From contig CAYVES010000001.1 of the NCBI GenBank assembly GCA_964449845.1, forward strand, positions 1 to 64,000: 64,000 bases of DNA, in the 5' to 3' direction. The translations under genes and the position numbers were made by a program. Position 1 is the first letter of the stretch. Every line of letters begins with the position of its first letter. This DNA comes from SOKG01 sp964449845. GTDB taxonomy: Bacteria > Chloroflexota > Dehalococcoidia > SZUA-161. The notes under the pieces are model-generated. The model ran no database searches. It saw only the letters and a program-made list of their open reading frames with translations, and was not told the origin of the DNA. Below, one piece after another: positions 1 through 7,794 of this stretch.

Positions 1-121
1 TGAACGCGGCATCGAGCTCGTTCATGAGATATATGTCGAAGGCATTGCCTGAGTCAGGGCGATTCAGGGTTATGGTCGCTATCGGGCCATCTTTCTCCAG
101 AATAAGCGACTTATAAGCCAT
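1..121 (-). CDS. Enoyl-CoA hydratase/isomerase family protein, N-terminal part
   Basis: Only the first 40 residues are in the window; the gene runs off the left edge. The minus-strand ATG at 121 opens a peptide with the crotonase N-terminus (LILEKDGPIATITLNRP), nearly the same as the start of the next gene upstream (151-948), so the two are paralogs in tandem. The start follows a purine-rich GGAGGCG stretch. The gap to the upstream gene is 29 bp, which fits co-transcription. Whether it acts as hydratase, isomerase or another crotonase cannot be told, because the catalytic region is outside the window. Confidence 0.85.
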   Translation of the reverse strand, partial: MAYKSLILEKDGPIATITLNRPDSGNAFDIYLMNELDAAF

Positions 122-150
122 TTGCCGCCTCCCACTCCTCTTAATTAGGC

Positions 151-948
151 TCAAACTCCCTTGAATACAGGTGGCCTCTTTTCCATGAAGGCTTTAAGTC
201 CTTCCTGGAAATCCTCCGTCTCAAGGCAAATCTTCTGGGCAAAGGTCTCCAACTGGATCAGTTGCTCCAGGTCGGTGTTCAGTGCCCTGGTCGTAGTCCA
301 CTTCGTAAGTTCAAGTGCCATGGGAGCTGCCTGGGCTATCCTTTTTGCCATATCCTTTGTTACCTTCAGCAGATCCTCGTGTGGCACCACCTGGTTTACC
401 AGGCCTATTCGCTCTGCCTCTTTGGCATCGATCCTGTCACCGGTGTACATGAGTTCCAGCGCCTTTGCCAGCCCCACCAGGCGCGGCAAGAAATAGGTTA
501 ACCCATTGTCTGGGATCAGCCCTGTACGAACAAACACGTTGGTGAATCGGGCCTTCTCTGAAGCTATTCTTATGTCACAGGCTAAAGCAAACGAAAAGCC
601 CATTCCAGCAGCTACCCCGTTCACTGCAGCCAGGGTTGGTTTTTGCAGTTGTGCAAATCTCAGACCCGCTATGCCCACAGGCTCCTTCATCTGCTCTCTC
701 GTTCTTGGCGGCGCTTTCCCAGGAGCAGCTAACGTCAGTGTTTCGACAACGTCAGCGCCGGCGCAAAAACCGGGGTCAGCTCCAGTGAGTATCATCACCC
801 TTATTTCGCTATCGGTGCGCACTTCCTCGATCGCTCTACTCAATTCCCACCACATTGCTGGACTGACAGCGTTCAGCTTCTCTGGGCGGTTTAATGTCAT
901 TGTGGCAATTCCATCTTCCTTGTCGAGTATTATGGTCTCATAACCCAT
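151..948 (-). CDS. Enoyl-CoA hydratase/isomerase family protein
   Basis: This 265-residue protein has the usual crotonase length. It shows the oxyanion-hole regions (FCAGADV near residue 62; VNGVAAGMGFSFALACDI near 109) and the segment GLIPDNGLTYFLPRLVG. The two glutamates of classical enoyl-CoA hydratases seem to be replaced: the GGGCEL-type position reads GMGFSF, and the QPE-type position reads TNV. The Asp in GLIPDNG fits PaaG-like 2,3-/3,2-enoyl-CoA isomerases better, so isomerase is a reasonable alternative to hydratase. An AAAGGAGGTG ribosome-binding site lies upstream with a leader very similar to that of the SDR gene. It sits in a minus-strand acyl-CoA cluster. Confidence 0.9.
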   Translation of the reverse strand: MGYETIILDKEDGIATMTLNRPEKLNAVSPAMWWELSRAIEEVRTDSEIRVMILTGADPGFCAGADVVETLTLAAPGKAPPRTREQMKEPVGIAGLRFAQLQKPTLAAVNGVAAGMGFSFALACDIRIASEKARFTNVFVRTGLIPDNGLTYFLPRLVGLAKALELMYTGDRIDAKEAERIGLVNQVVPHEDLLKVTKDMAKRIAQAAPMALELTKWTTTRALNTDLEQLIQLETFAQKICLETEDFQEGLKAFMEKRPPVFKGV

Positions 949-1325
949 TTCTCACCAACACCTCCTTTATTGCTCATGGGTGACAGAACTGTCTCATCAA
1001 AGGCACCATCATCAAAGATGGCAAGGCCCATTATTCCCATTTTGCTGGGGTTTCCCATAAATGCGGGCTACCTTTACCTGGCTGGTAACCTTGGCTCTTC
1101 CTTTGATCGGCCCAAAATTACCCCAAATTTCCGCAAGGGATTGGCGGCACTTGTGGCTCTGACAAACCTAAAGGGGAACCACCCCAAAATGACCAACATT
1201 TGAGTAGCTCAGTAGGACTTTAGACAATCCCCCTATAACCTGGTTGGCAGCGCAGTGAAGTGCTGGCCGTACTACACTGGCAGAAATGAGCTGCCCGTTG
1301 CTGCTGGCAAAGCGTTTCTCTCCAC
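949..1325. other. Intergenic stretch, no gene recognised
   Basis: This 377-bp gap separates the crotonase and SDR genes. A short plus-strand frame is open from 970 to 1203, but its translation resembles nothing I know, has no ribosome-binding site and runs against the operon. It may be decayed sequence. I see no RNA gene or clear terminator. Confidence 0.4.
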
Positions 1326-2228
1326 TTACACTTCCATTGAAGGCATGGAAAGGTCTCCAAGCTCACCTACCCTTTCGGTTATCTCCTTTACGGTCCACCT
1401 TCTGCCGATATCGATGGCCTTTGAGAGTTGCGGAGATAGCCAGGACTCAAGTTTGCCCGCCCTGATGGACAACCAGCGCCCTGTTATGTTTTGGGCGTGA
1501 TCGCTGGCGAGGTAAGCAACAAGTGGAGATACATTTTCAGGGGCCATATCATCGAACTGGCCCTCAGGCCTTTCCCCAAACATTACGCTTAAACTTGGAG
1601 TCTGGACTGTCATCCTTGTCCTGGCCATGGGGACAACGGCGTTACAGGTGACGTTATACTTCTCCATCTCTCTAGCCCATACCATGGTCAGGGCGCCAAT
1701 GCCCAGCTTGGCTGCCGCGTAGTTTCCCTGCCCCACGTTTCCTAGCAGACCTGCATGGGACATGGTATTGATTATTCGCCCGCTTTGCAGTTTCCCTGCC
1801 TTGCCCTGCTCCCTGAAGTAGGCACAGGCCCACCTGCCGCAGTTGAAAGTTCCTTTCAGGTGAACAGCGATGACAGCATCCCACTCCTCTTCGGTCATGT
1901 TGAAGGTCATTTTGTCTCTCAAGAAACCGGCATTGTTGACCAGAATATCGAGTTTGCCGAAGTTGTCGATGGCGCAATCTATGATCTTCTTGGCTCCCTG
2001 GAAATCTGTTACGCTCTCGAAGTTGGCCGCTGCCTGTCCGCCTGCGTCCTTAATCTCTTTGACCACATCGTTGGCAGGTCCGGAGGCCTGGCCTGTGCCG
2101 TCCCATTCCCCGCCCAGGTCATTGACAACGATCTTCGCACCTTCCTCAGCCATTAGCAATGCGTGGCTTCTTCCAAGTCCTCTCCCTGCACCGGTTATTA
2201 CCGCAACCTTGCCGTCTAGCGCTCCCAT
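1326..2228 (-). CDS. SDR-family 3-hydroxyacyl-CoA dehydrogenase-like oxidoreductase
   Basis: The 300-residue protein is a short-chain dehydrogenase/reductase. It has the NAD(P)-binding TGAGRGLG motif at residues 13-20, the NNAG motif near 98 and the catalytic Ser...Tyr-x3-Lys set (SHAGLLGNVGQGNYAAAK near 157-174). The VVNDLGG segment after strand 2 and the 300-residue length resemble the (3R)-hydroxyacyl-CoA dehydrogenase part of peroxisomal multifunctional enzyme type 2. A role in beta-oxidation of acyl-CoA esters follows from the family and the crotonase and CoA-transferase neighbours; the substrate is unknown. An AAGGAGGT site lies upstream of the ATG. Confidence 0.88.
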   Translation of the reverse strand: MGALDGKVAVITGAGRGLGRSHALLMAEEGAKIVVNDLGGEWDGTGQASGPANDVVKEIKDAGGQAAANFESVTDFQGAKKIIDCAIDNFGKLDILVNNAGFLRDKMTFNMTEEEWDAVIAVHLKGTFNCGRWACAYFREQGKAGKLQSGRIINTMSHAGLLGNVGQGNYAAAKLGIGALTMVWAREMEKYNVTCNAVVPMARTRMTVQTPSLSVMFGERPEGQFDDMAPENVSPLVAYLASDHAQNITGRWLSIRAGKLESWLSPQLSKAIDIGRRWTVKEITERVGELGDLSMPSMEV

Positions 2229-2284
2229 TTCTCGTCAGTACCTCCTTTTTTGATTTACGTTTTGGGCTTGTCTGCCAACTTAGG

Positions 2285-2450
2285 GTGGCGCTCCCCTTCT
2301 TGGGTTTGGACGCAAAAAAAAGCCCATTCTTCCTATGGTAGGTTCCTAGTTGAAGAACGGGCCTGCTCTCCTCGCAACATCCCTTCCGCTTGGCTTTTCG
2401 ACCTTGATCAAAAGAACTCCTCAGTCAGTAAAGAGCTCAGTTGTAATAAT
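2285..2450 (-). pseudogene. Decayed N-terminal fragment of a CaiB/BaiF CoA-transferase
   Basis: Read on the minus strand, this stretch gives ELFTD-stop-GVLLIKVEKP...VARRAGPFFN-stop-EPTIGRMGFFL. It lines up with KLLADFGADVIKVERP...PARRVGPFFQDDPHAEKSGLFL near the N-terminus of the intact CoA-transferase at 4890-6110. Two in-frame stops and the missing remainder show it is a remnant. It lies just upstream of the SDR gene. It was found by reading and comparing translations by eye, with no alignment tool. Confidence 0.7.
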
Positions 2451-2603
2451 ACAACAAATAACGGAAATATGCCAACTCATAGCCACCTTCGAGGAACAGA
2501 TGACGTTTGGTGAAGGATCACGCCTCTCATTTTAAACTGTTGCCGCCCAGTGTCAAGGCGAATCCAAAAACAGCGATTATCTTCAAAAAACGGGGTTTTG
2601 GGT

Positions 2604-2689
2604 GTCATTGCGAGCGAAGCGAAGCAATCTCCCCACAAATACATTCAAGATTGCCTCGTCCCCCGATGAATCGGGGTCCTCGCAATGAC
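2604..2689. repeat. Palindromic interspersed repeat (GTCATTGCGAG family), copy 1
   Basis: The ends gtcattgcgag and ctcgcaatgac are inverted repeats, with inner segments gaagcaatct/agattgcctcgtc also complementary. A second copy lies at 26704-26794. It sits between two CoA-transferase fragments in non-coding DNA. The form resembles REP/MITE-type non-autonomous repeats. Confidence 0.75.
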
Positions 2690-2768
2690 ATAGGAATGTA
2701 GCAACACCAACTTGGTCCCGAATCCCTATCTTCAAGGCGAATCGGTGGGTAGAAGCCTTGGGCTTAGA

Positions 2769-2930
2769 GAGAATGGATTGGATGAGCTACTCGTCACTCC
2801 CCATTCGTTGCTGCTTCTCGAGATGGACGACAGCCTGACCAGACATCCTCAGGACCTCTTTTTGGAACATGCCTATTGTGCTCAGCCCCATCTCGAGTGC
2901 TAGGGAGTTCTTCAGCCCCTCGGTGTGCTC
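2769..2930 (-). pseudogene. Decayed C-terminal fragment of a CaiB/BaiF CoA-transferase
   Basis: The minus-strand frame reads FQKEVLRMSGQAVVHLEKQQ, RMGSDE, stop, LIQSIL. It lines up with the end of the intact CoA-transferase at 3534-4862 (FKDVIGMSDDEIAELEKEQ, IIGGDE, Y, LVESIF), with TAG where the intact gene has a Tyr codon. It overlaps the 3' end of the cysteine-rich gene in another frame. This is the tail of a different copy from the 2285-2450 fragment, since on the minus strand it comes first and the N-terminal fragment follows. Confidence 0.7.
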
Positions 2931-3493
2931 GATAGCGGCGGCTCGAGGTACACTGTATACCGGCAATAGGGCTCGCCCGTTGCGAGAGGACTGCCCATCA
3001 GCTCCGCTTTGGCGCATGGTTTCCCAATAGCCGTTTCTATCCAGCATGCCCCGTTATTTGCTGCGCAGGAGCAAAGCTCAGGGAAGGGCTCTATCATCTT
3101 CAGTTGGATCAGGGGGCACTGGCATATTGGCCGGCCGTCCTTACCCATGGGAGAATGGTAGCTCACCTGAACGATGTTGCCTATCTGCTCGATGGTCCTC
3201 GGGCCCAAGGGAGGCTGCAGCGCCGACATGTGTTTCTTGTATTCCTCCAGACCCATGCCCGGCGTGATTCCCACAACGGGTGTGTTCAGACCGGCGCAAG
3301 CTGCACCCATCCCTTTGAGAACATGGTCCCTATGCTCCGAGGGAAGCTCTCTGACTGCTTTCAGCGCTCCGGCCATGATGCGCGGCAGCCACTCTTTGTA
3401 GATCAAGTCCTTGATCGCTTCGGGCATTTCCTCAGCCGTTGTGAAGCTCAGCTCCTTTATCTCTTCGGGCATTTGCGGCAATTCCTGAGCCAT
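2912..3493 (-). CDS. Cysteine-rich protein with a V4R/ATC-hydrolase-like C-terminus
   Basis: The protein is about 193 residues from the ATG at 3493, which follows GGGAGG at 6-nt spacing; an ATG two codons earlier is possible, and a longer reading from 3562 would overlap the preceding gene. The second half is rich in Cys: ICQCP, LCSCAANNGAC and finally GEPYCRYTVYL. That last pattern (Gly-Asp/Glu-Pro-x-Cys-x-Phe/Tyr) is typical of small-molecule-binding V4R and L-2-amino-thiazoline-4-carboxylate hydrolase-like domains. This is a pattern match by eye; the function is unknown. It follows the CoA-transferase by 40 bp and is probably co-transcribed. Confidence 0.65.
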   Translation of the reverse strand: MAQELPQMPEEIKELSFTTAEEMPEAIKDLIYKEWLPRIMAGALKAVRELPSEHRDHVLKGMGAACAGLNTPVVGITPGMGLEEYKKHMSALQPPLGPRTIEQIGNIVQVSYHSPMGKDGRPICQCPLIQLKMIEPFPELCSCAANNGACWIETAIGKPCAKAELMGSPLATGEPYCRYTVYLEPPLSSTPRG

Positions 3494-3533
3494 TCTCATC
3501 CTCCCTTCTGTGGCAATGTCGCAAAAGATAGGT

Positions 3534-4862
3534 TTAGAAAATGGATTCGACGAGGTACTCATCGCCTCCTATTATCTGTTCCTTTTCCAACTCAGCGATC
3601 TCATCGTCGGACATGCCGATCACATCTTTGAAAACATGATCGTTGTGTTCGCCGAGGCATGGTGGTGGCTTGCGTATGCTGAGTGGAGTTTTGCCCATCT
3701 TCCACAACATCCCCGGATAGCGGTGGGTGCCTGCCTCCCGGTGGCTGACTACCTCAAAGAAACCGCGGCACTGCAATTGGGCATCATGATAGGCATCCCT
3801 GTCGTCCAGCACCGGTCCTGCTGGTACACCCTCTTTTTGCAGGATGTACATTACGTCGTAGTGGTCATGGCGGCATGTCCACTCCTCGATATACCTGTCC
3901 AGCTCGTCCTGGTTCTCCAGTCGCCCCGCCATAGTGGAAAACCTCTCCTCTTTGCACCAGGAGGGATTGCCCAGGGCACGGCATAGACCCTGCCATTCCT
4001 CTTCTGAGGAGACGGAGAGCGTCACCCACCTATCCTCCCCGTAGCACCGGTAGACCCCATGGGGAGCCATGGAGGGATGGCGATTTCCTATGGGCTCCTG
4101 AACCCTGCTGTTCATAGTGTAGTCCATGATTGCCTCGCCGAGATGGGGTATCACGGTTTCGATCTGGGCCAGGTCGATGAACTGTCCCTTTCCTGTACGG
4201 TTGCGGTAGCGCAGGGCGCAGAGGATGGCGAAGGCAGCGGTGGCGCCGGAGGCAAAATCGCAGTGAAACAAGAGGGACTGGGTTGTAGTGTAGTCAAGGT
4301 CGGGATAACGTGTTAGCCAGGTATGGCTGGCCAAGGCCTGAAGCTGGGCACCGAACACGGTACAATACTTGTGGGGGCCGCTACAACCGAGGCCGGGCAT
4401 GCTGAGATAGATGATGTCTTGCTTCACTTCTTTGAGTACATCATAGGTTATGCCCAGCTTCTCCACTGTGGCAGCGGCATTGCTCTCAAAGAAGACATCG
4501 CTCGTTTTTATTAGCCTCTTGAAGACGTCTATCCCCTGGGGTCTGGTGAGATCGATACAGCAGCTCAGCTTGTTCCGGTTCAGGGCATTAAACAAGCACC
4601 AACGATCCCAGGGCCTGTCACCCGCCCAGTGATCCACATAGGTCTGTAGCCCTCCGGTGCCTCCGAATGTCGCCCCGGTGGTGGGGACGAGGAATTGGGG
4701 CGGTCTGGGCATCCACCCCCTGGTAGCCGGGGGGAAGTGATGGACCGACTCCACCCGTATAACCTCGGCCCCAAGGTCTGCCAGGAGCATAGTTCCAAAA
4801 GGGCCGGCAGCCACCACCGTCATCTCCACAACCCTCACTCCTTCCAACGGCAGCTTAGTCAT
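3534..4862 (-). CDS. CaiB/BaiF family CoA-transferase
   Basis: The 442-residue protein belongs to the class III CoA-transferases, which move CoA between carboxylic acids through an enzyme-aspartyl intermediate. It starts with LEGVRVVEMTVVAAGPFGTM and LLADLGAEVIRVE, carries the likely catalytic Asp in FHCDFASGATAAFAIL and has GKGQFIDLAQ after it. The C-terminal LGEHNDHVF segment is also typical. It is longer than the usual 400 because of an insertion around residues 45-85. It lies 27 bp downstream of a second CoA-transferase, so the pair may form one enzyme or serve related acids. The substrate is not predictable. Confidence 0.9.
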   Translation of the reverse strand: MTKLPLEGVRVVEMTVVAAGPFGTMLLADLGAEVIRVESVHHFPPATRGWMPRPPQFLVPTTGATFGGTGGLQTYVDHWAGDRPWDRWCLFNALNRNKLSCCIDLTRPQGIDVFKRLIKTSDVFFESNAAATVEKLGITYDVLKEVKQDIIYLSMPGLGCSGPHKYCTVFGAQLQALASHTWLTRYPDLDYTTTQSLLFHCDFASGATAAFAILCALRYRNRTGKGQFIDLAQIETVIPHLGEAIMDYTMNSRVQEPIGNRHPSMAPHGVYRCYGEDRWVTLSVSSEEEWQGLCRALGNPSWCKEERFSTMAGRLENQDELDRYIEEWTCRHDHYDVMYILQKEGVPAGPVLDDRDAYHDAQLQCRGFFEVVSHREAGTHRYPGMLWKMGKTPLSIRKPPPCLGEHNDHVFKDVIGMSDDEIAELEKEQIIGGDEYLVESIF

Positions 4863-4889
4863 GTTCCTAACCTCCTTCCGATCCCGTGC

Positions 4890-6110
4890 TTAGATAACCC
4901 CGCTCTCCCGGAGCTTCACCAGGTCTTCTCGGGCGTATCCCAGGAGCTTGCCGTATATCTCTTCATTGTGTTGCCCCAAGAGAGGAGCCGGGTGCCTTGC
5001 TTGCCAGGGCGTCTCTGTCATCTTGAAGGGTGCTCCGGGATAGGCAACCTTGCCTGTTTCTGGATGGTCGATTTCTGCGAAGAATCCCCTTGCCTTAAGA
5101 TGACGATTATTGACCACGTCCTCAGGGCTGTTCAGCGGAGCGCTGGCGATGTTAACCTTGAGGAACTTCTCAAAGAGCTCATCCTTGGTATGATCGGCGA
5201 GCCAGGAGTACCAGAGGGCATCGAACTCCAGGCCGGCCTCCATGCTGAAGATATTCTGAAATCTAGGTTCATCCTTTAGTTCGGGCATCTCCATTGCCTC
5301 GAGGTATCTTGGCCACCACTGAGGCAGGCTGAGGGTGTTGATGAAGCCGTCTTTACAGGGATAGACACCCTGAGGGAGAATAACCATCCTGACTGCCTCG
5401 CGCGGCGGCGGCCACCGAGTCGTTATCGCCCCGGCACAAGCGTAGCCCAGGAGGTAAAAGATTCTTCTATCGCCACCCCCCGCCTGTGTCTCCATAATAG
5501 AGATGTCTGCATGCTGGCCGCTTCCCTGAAGCTCTGCGGCGTAAAGGGCACCCATGGTGGCTACTGCGGCCACGGTCCCTGCCTGATACTGAACGACGTT
5601 TCCTCCTAGCTTCAGGGGTTCCCTGTCGGCTATGCCCGTGGAGTACATTTCGCCGCCCATGGCATATTCGACGATCTCGGAAGCCTTGAAATCGCGGTAG
5701 GGGCCGCTCTGCCCGAAGTTGGAGATCGAGACCATCACCAGCTTGGGGTTTATTGCCCCCAGGGTTTGGTAATCCAATCCGAGGCTGGGCATAACACGGG
5801 GGCTGAAGCTCTCCACCAGGATGTCTGCATTGCTCACCAATTCCTTGAGGATCTTCTTTCCCGTGGCGCTCTTCAGGTTGAGGGTGATCCCTTTCTTGTT
5901 GGTGTTGAGATGAAGAAAGAGCCCGCTCTTCTCTGCATGGGGGTCATCCTGGAAGAAAGGGCCCACTCTTCTGGCGGGGTCCCCCTCACCTGGTCTTTCC
6001 ACCTTGATCACGTCTGCCCCGAAGTCAGCCAACAGCTTGGTGCAGTAGGGACCGGCGATGTACCGAGTCAAATCTAGCACTTTGACATCTGATAACGCTT
6101 GCTCTGGCAT
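4890..6110 (-). CDS. CaiB/BaiF family CoA-transferase
   Basis: From the ATG at 6110 the protein has 406 residues, the normal length for class III CoA-transferases. AAGGGGGTG lies upstream; a GTG three codons earlier is the alternative start. Motifs are VLDLTRYIAGPYCTKLLADFGADVIKVERP at the N-terminus, GPYRDFKASEIVEYAMGG in the middle and LLGQHNEEIY at the C-terminus. The position where family members carry the catalytic Asp is not obvious here (GNVVQYQAGTVAAVATMGAL). If it is truly missing, this subunit could be non-catalytic and pair with the 3534-4862 protein. It is the first gene of the minus-strand acyl-CoA cluster. Confidence 0.9.
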   Translation of the reverse strand: MPEQALSDVKVLDLTRYIAGPYCTKLLADFGADVIKVERPGEGDPARRVGPFFQDDPHAEKSGLFLHLNTNKKGITLNLKSATGKKILKELVSNADILVESFSPRVMPSLGLDYQTLGAINPKLVMVSISNFGQSGPYRDFKASEIVEYAMGGEMYSTGIADREPLKLGGNVVQYQAGTVAAVATMGALYAAELQGSGQHADISIMETQAGGGDRRIFYLLGYACAGAITTRWPPPREAVRMVILPQGVYPCKDGFINTLSLPQWWPRYLEAMEMPELKDEPRFQNIFSMEAGLEFDALWYSWLADHTKDELFEKFLKVNIASAPLNSPEDVVNNRHLKARGFFAEIDHPETGKVAYPGAPFKMTETPWQARHPAPLLGQHNEEIYGKLLGYAREDLVKLRESGVI

Positions 6111-6416
6111 GATTTCCACCCCCTTAGATTTGATTGCTACGCTTTGAGAGGGGATCGGCTATGACTCCCAGTGATTGTTGGTGGCGACTACTATAGCAGG
6201 GCAAGGCGCTTTGTGCAATACAACAGATAGGGCGGCGCTTTCCTCAGCGGTGCCACGCTGTTGTTTTGACCTTCTTGGGGCTAACCTTTTGAGGACTTTT
6301 TCGTTTTAACTATGAGAAGGCAAAAATAAGCTGGGGGGTGGGAACAGCGGCAGTGAATGATAATGACGGCTAGTGCCAGAGGGGCATCTTGACCGCAGTA
6401 AACAAAGGAGGTCGAC
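6111..6416. other. Divergent intergenic region
   Basis: About 300 bp separate the minus-strand CoA-transferase cluster from the plus-strand secreted-protein gene, so promoters for both should lie here. I cannot fix a convincing -35/-10 pair. A strong AAAGGAGGT ribosome-binding site for the plus gene lies at about 6404-6412. Confidence 0.4.
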
Positions 6417-7088
6417 ATGAAGAAGGTATGGCTGATCCTTGGTGTGGTGGTGGCCGTGGTGGCCCTGGGCGTGGGGATAACGAGCGCCTATGCACAGGGC
6501 AATGGAAATAGCAGAACCTTACCAGGTCTGTTCTGCGACGAGTGGCTGCTGGGCGAGATTCAAGGGGATCCCACAGGTGACGTAATCAATCTAGTGCCCA
6601 CGGGTGGTGACATGCCGGTTGTGATAACGGTGGACGAGGATACCGATTATAGAGCCTGGGTGGCACCGTGGCAGGAGGTCACCCTTGACAGTCTTGATGA
6701 CGGCGACTGGATAGCGGTGTGCATCGAGGATGGCGTAGCGGAGGTTGTGATTTTGTTCGAGGTGCCACAGAAGCCCTTCCGCCTTAGGCTTGACGGCAAC
6801 GTGACCGGAGTCACCGGCCAGGAAATCACTGTGGGGATCGGCGAGGACAAGACGTTCACCATAGACCTATCAAACTCGGGCGTCGATACCACCGGGATTG
6901 AGCAAGGGCAATCTGTAAGGGTGACCATCGGCGAATGCAGGCCCCTCCTTTCGAGGTATTGCCCTGGCCTTCACCTGGGATGGTTTCTTGAGAAGAGCCC
7001 GTTGGCGCTCGCTCCCGATGTGAAACATTTTGAGCGGATGGTGGAGAGGTTCGAGCAGAGGTTTGAAAACTGGCGAGACCGGTTTTAG
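6417..7088 (+). CDS. Secreted protein with two OB-like (DUF5666-type) segments
   Basis: The 223-residue protein begins with a classical signal peptide (MKKVWLILGVVVAVVALGVG, likely cleaved after the SAYA at about 27). The mature part has two similar beta-rich segments. One begins LLGEIQGDPTGDVINL with a thirty-residue acidic tail, and the other begins LDGNVTGVTGQEITVGI, ending GQSVRVTIGEC. This is the pattern of DUF5666/OB-fold domains. The last 40 residues are charged and helical. A strong AAAGGAGGT site precedes the ATG. It lies before a sigma factor and a membrane protein, so it may belong to an envelope-stress unit; that link is inference. Confidence 0.75.
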   Translation: MKKVWLILGVVVAVVALGVGITSAYAQGNGNSRTLPGLFCDEWLLGEIQGDPTGDVINLVPTGGDMPVVITVDEDTDYRAWVAPWQEVTLDSLDDGDWIAVCIEDGVAEVVILFEVPQKPFRLRLDGNVTGVTGQEITVGIGEDKTFTIDLSNSGVDTTGIEQGQSVRVTIGECRPLLSRYCPGLHLGWFLEKSPLALAPDVKHFERMVERFEQRFENWRDRF

Positions 7089-7185
7089 CGATGAAGTTCA
7101 TCTCCTTAAGCCAAGGGTCGGTTCGGCACCAGAGGCCTGCGCTTGGCCTCAATTGACGGAGAACATGGTTCCCCTTAGCTGAAGG

Positions 7186-7214
7186 TTTACCCGCCCCCTT
7201 CCCTGGGTTATACT
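7186..7214 (+). promoter_or_regulatory. Candidate promoter of the sigma-factor gene
   Basis: TTTACC and TATACT are separated by 17 bp, about 35 bp before the GTG at 7249. This fits a primary-sigma promoter and does not show an obvious ECF-type sequence. Confidence 0.45.
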
Positions 7215-7248
7215 GGCGGATACCGATTGCAGGGAAGGAGAGCCGCGG

Positions 7249-7794
7249 GTGCAAGACGAGGAGACCTTTGCCCAGGGGTTGAAGAAGCGGGACCCTGAGA
7301 CCTGGGCCAGGCTTTACGAAGAGTACTTCCCTAGGATTTACCGCTACATCGCCCTCAGGGTGCAGAACCGAACGGAGGCGGAGGACTTGACAGAACAGGT
7401 GTTCCTTAAGGCGCTTGAATCCAGCCCATCTTTCAAATGGCGCGGGGCGCCAATTTCATCCTGGCTATTTCGTATTGCCCGCAACCGAGTTATCGACTAC
7501 CGGAGGACCGATAAGTCGAAAAGGACATTGCCTCTGAATGAGTTCCTGGTGAGCGACACCATCGACCCAGAAAGGGCAGCAGAGAGGAACTCTGACATAC
7601 GCCAGTTGATTCAAGCAGTGGGCCAGCTCACTCAAGCGCAGCGGGATGTGATTGAGTTGCGCTTTGCTGGCGGGCTATCAATTTCTGAGGTTGCTAACAT
7701 ACTGAGGAAGAGCCCAGGGGCGGTAAAAGCCCTGCAGCACAGTGCTTTGGCGACGCTACGTGGGAAGCTCTCCGGCTGGAGCAATCATGAATAG
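7249..7794 (+). CDS. ECF-type RNA polymerase sigma factor
   Basis: The 181-residue protein has sigma-70 region 2 (YEEYFPRIYRYIALRVQNRTEAEDLTEQVFLKAL, residues 23-57; then WLFRIARNRVIDYRR) and region 4 (LTQAQRDVIELRFAGGLSISEVANILRKSPGAVKALQHSALATLR). Regions 1 and 3 are missing, as in ECF factors. The start is GTG with GGAAGGAG upstream. Its stop overlaps the start of the next gene by 8 bp, so the two are translationally coupled, as expected for a sigma/regulator pair. Which promoters it reads is unknown. Confidence 0.93.
   Translation: MQDEETFAQGLKKRDPETWARLYEEYFPRIYRYIALRVQNRTEAEDLTEQVFLKALESSPSFKWRGAPISSWLFRIARNRVIDYRRTDKSKRTLPLNEFLVSDTIDPERAAERNSDIRQLIQAVGQLTQAQRDVIELRFAGGLSISEVANILRKSPGAVKALQHSALATLRGKLSGWSNHE

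Noticed and set aside
970..1203. 77-residue plus-strand frame
   Set aside because: No ribosome-binding site, no recognisable similarity and the opposite strand to the operon.
949..1325. Insertion-sequence remnant
   Set aside because: The phrase gacagaactgtctcatc looked like an IS end, but no matching inverted end or transposase fragment was found.
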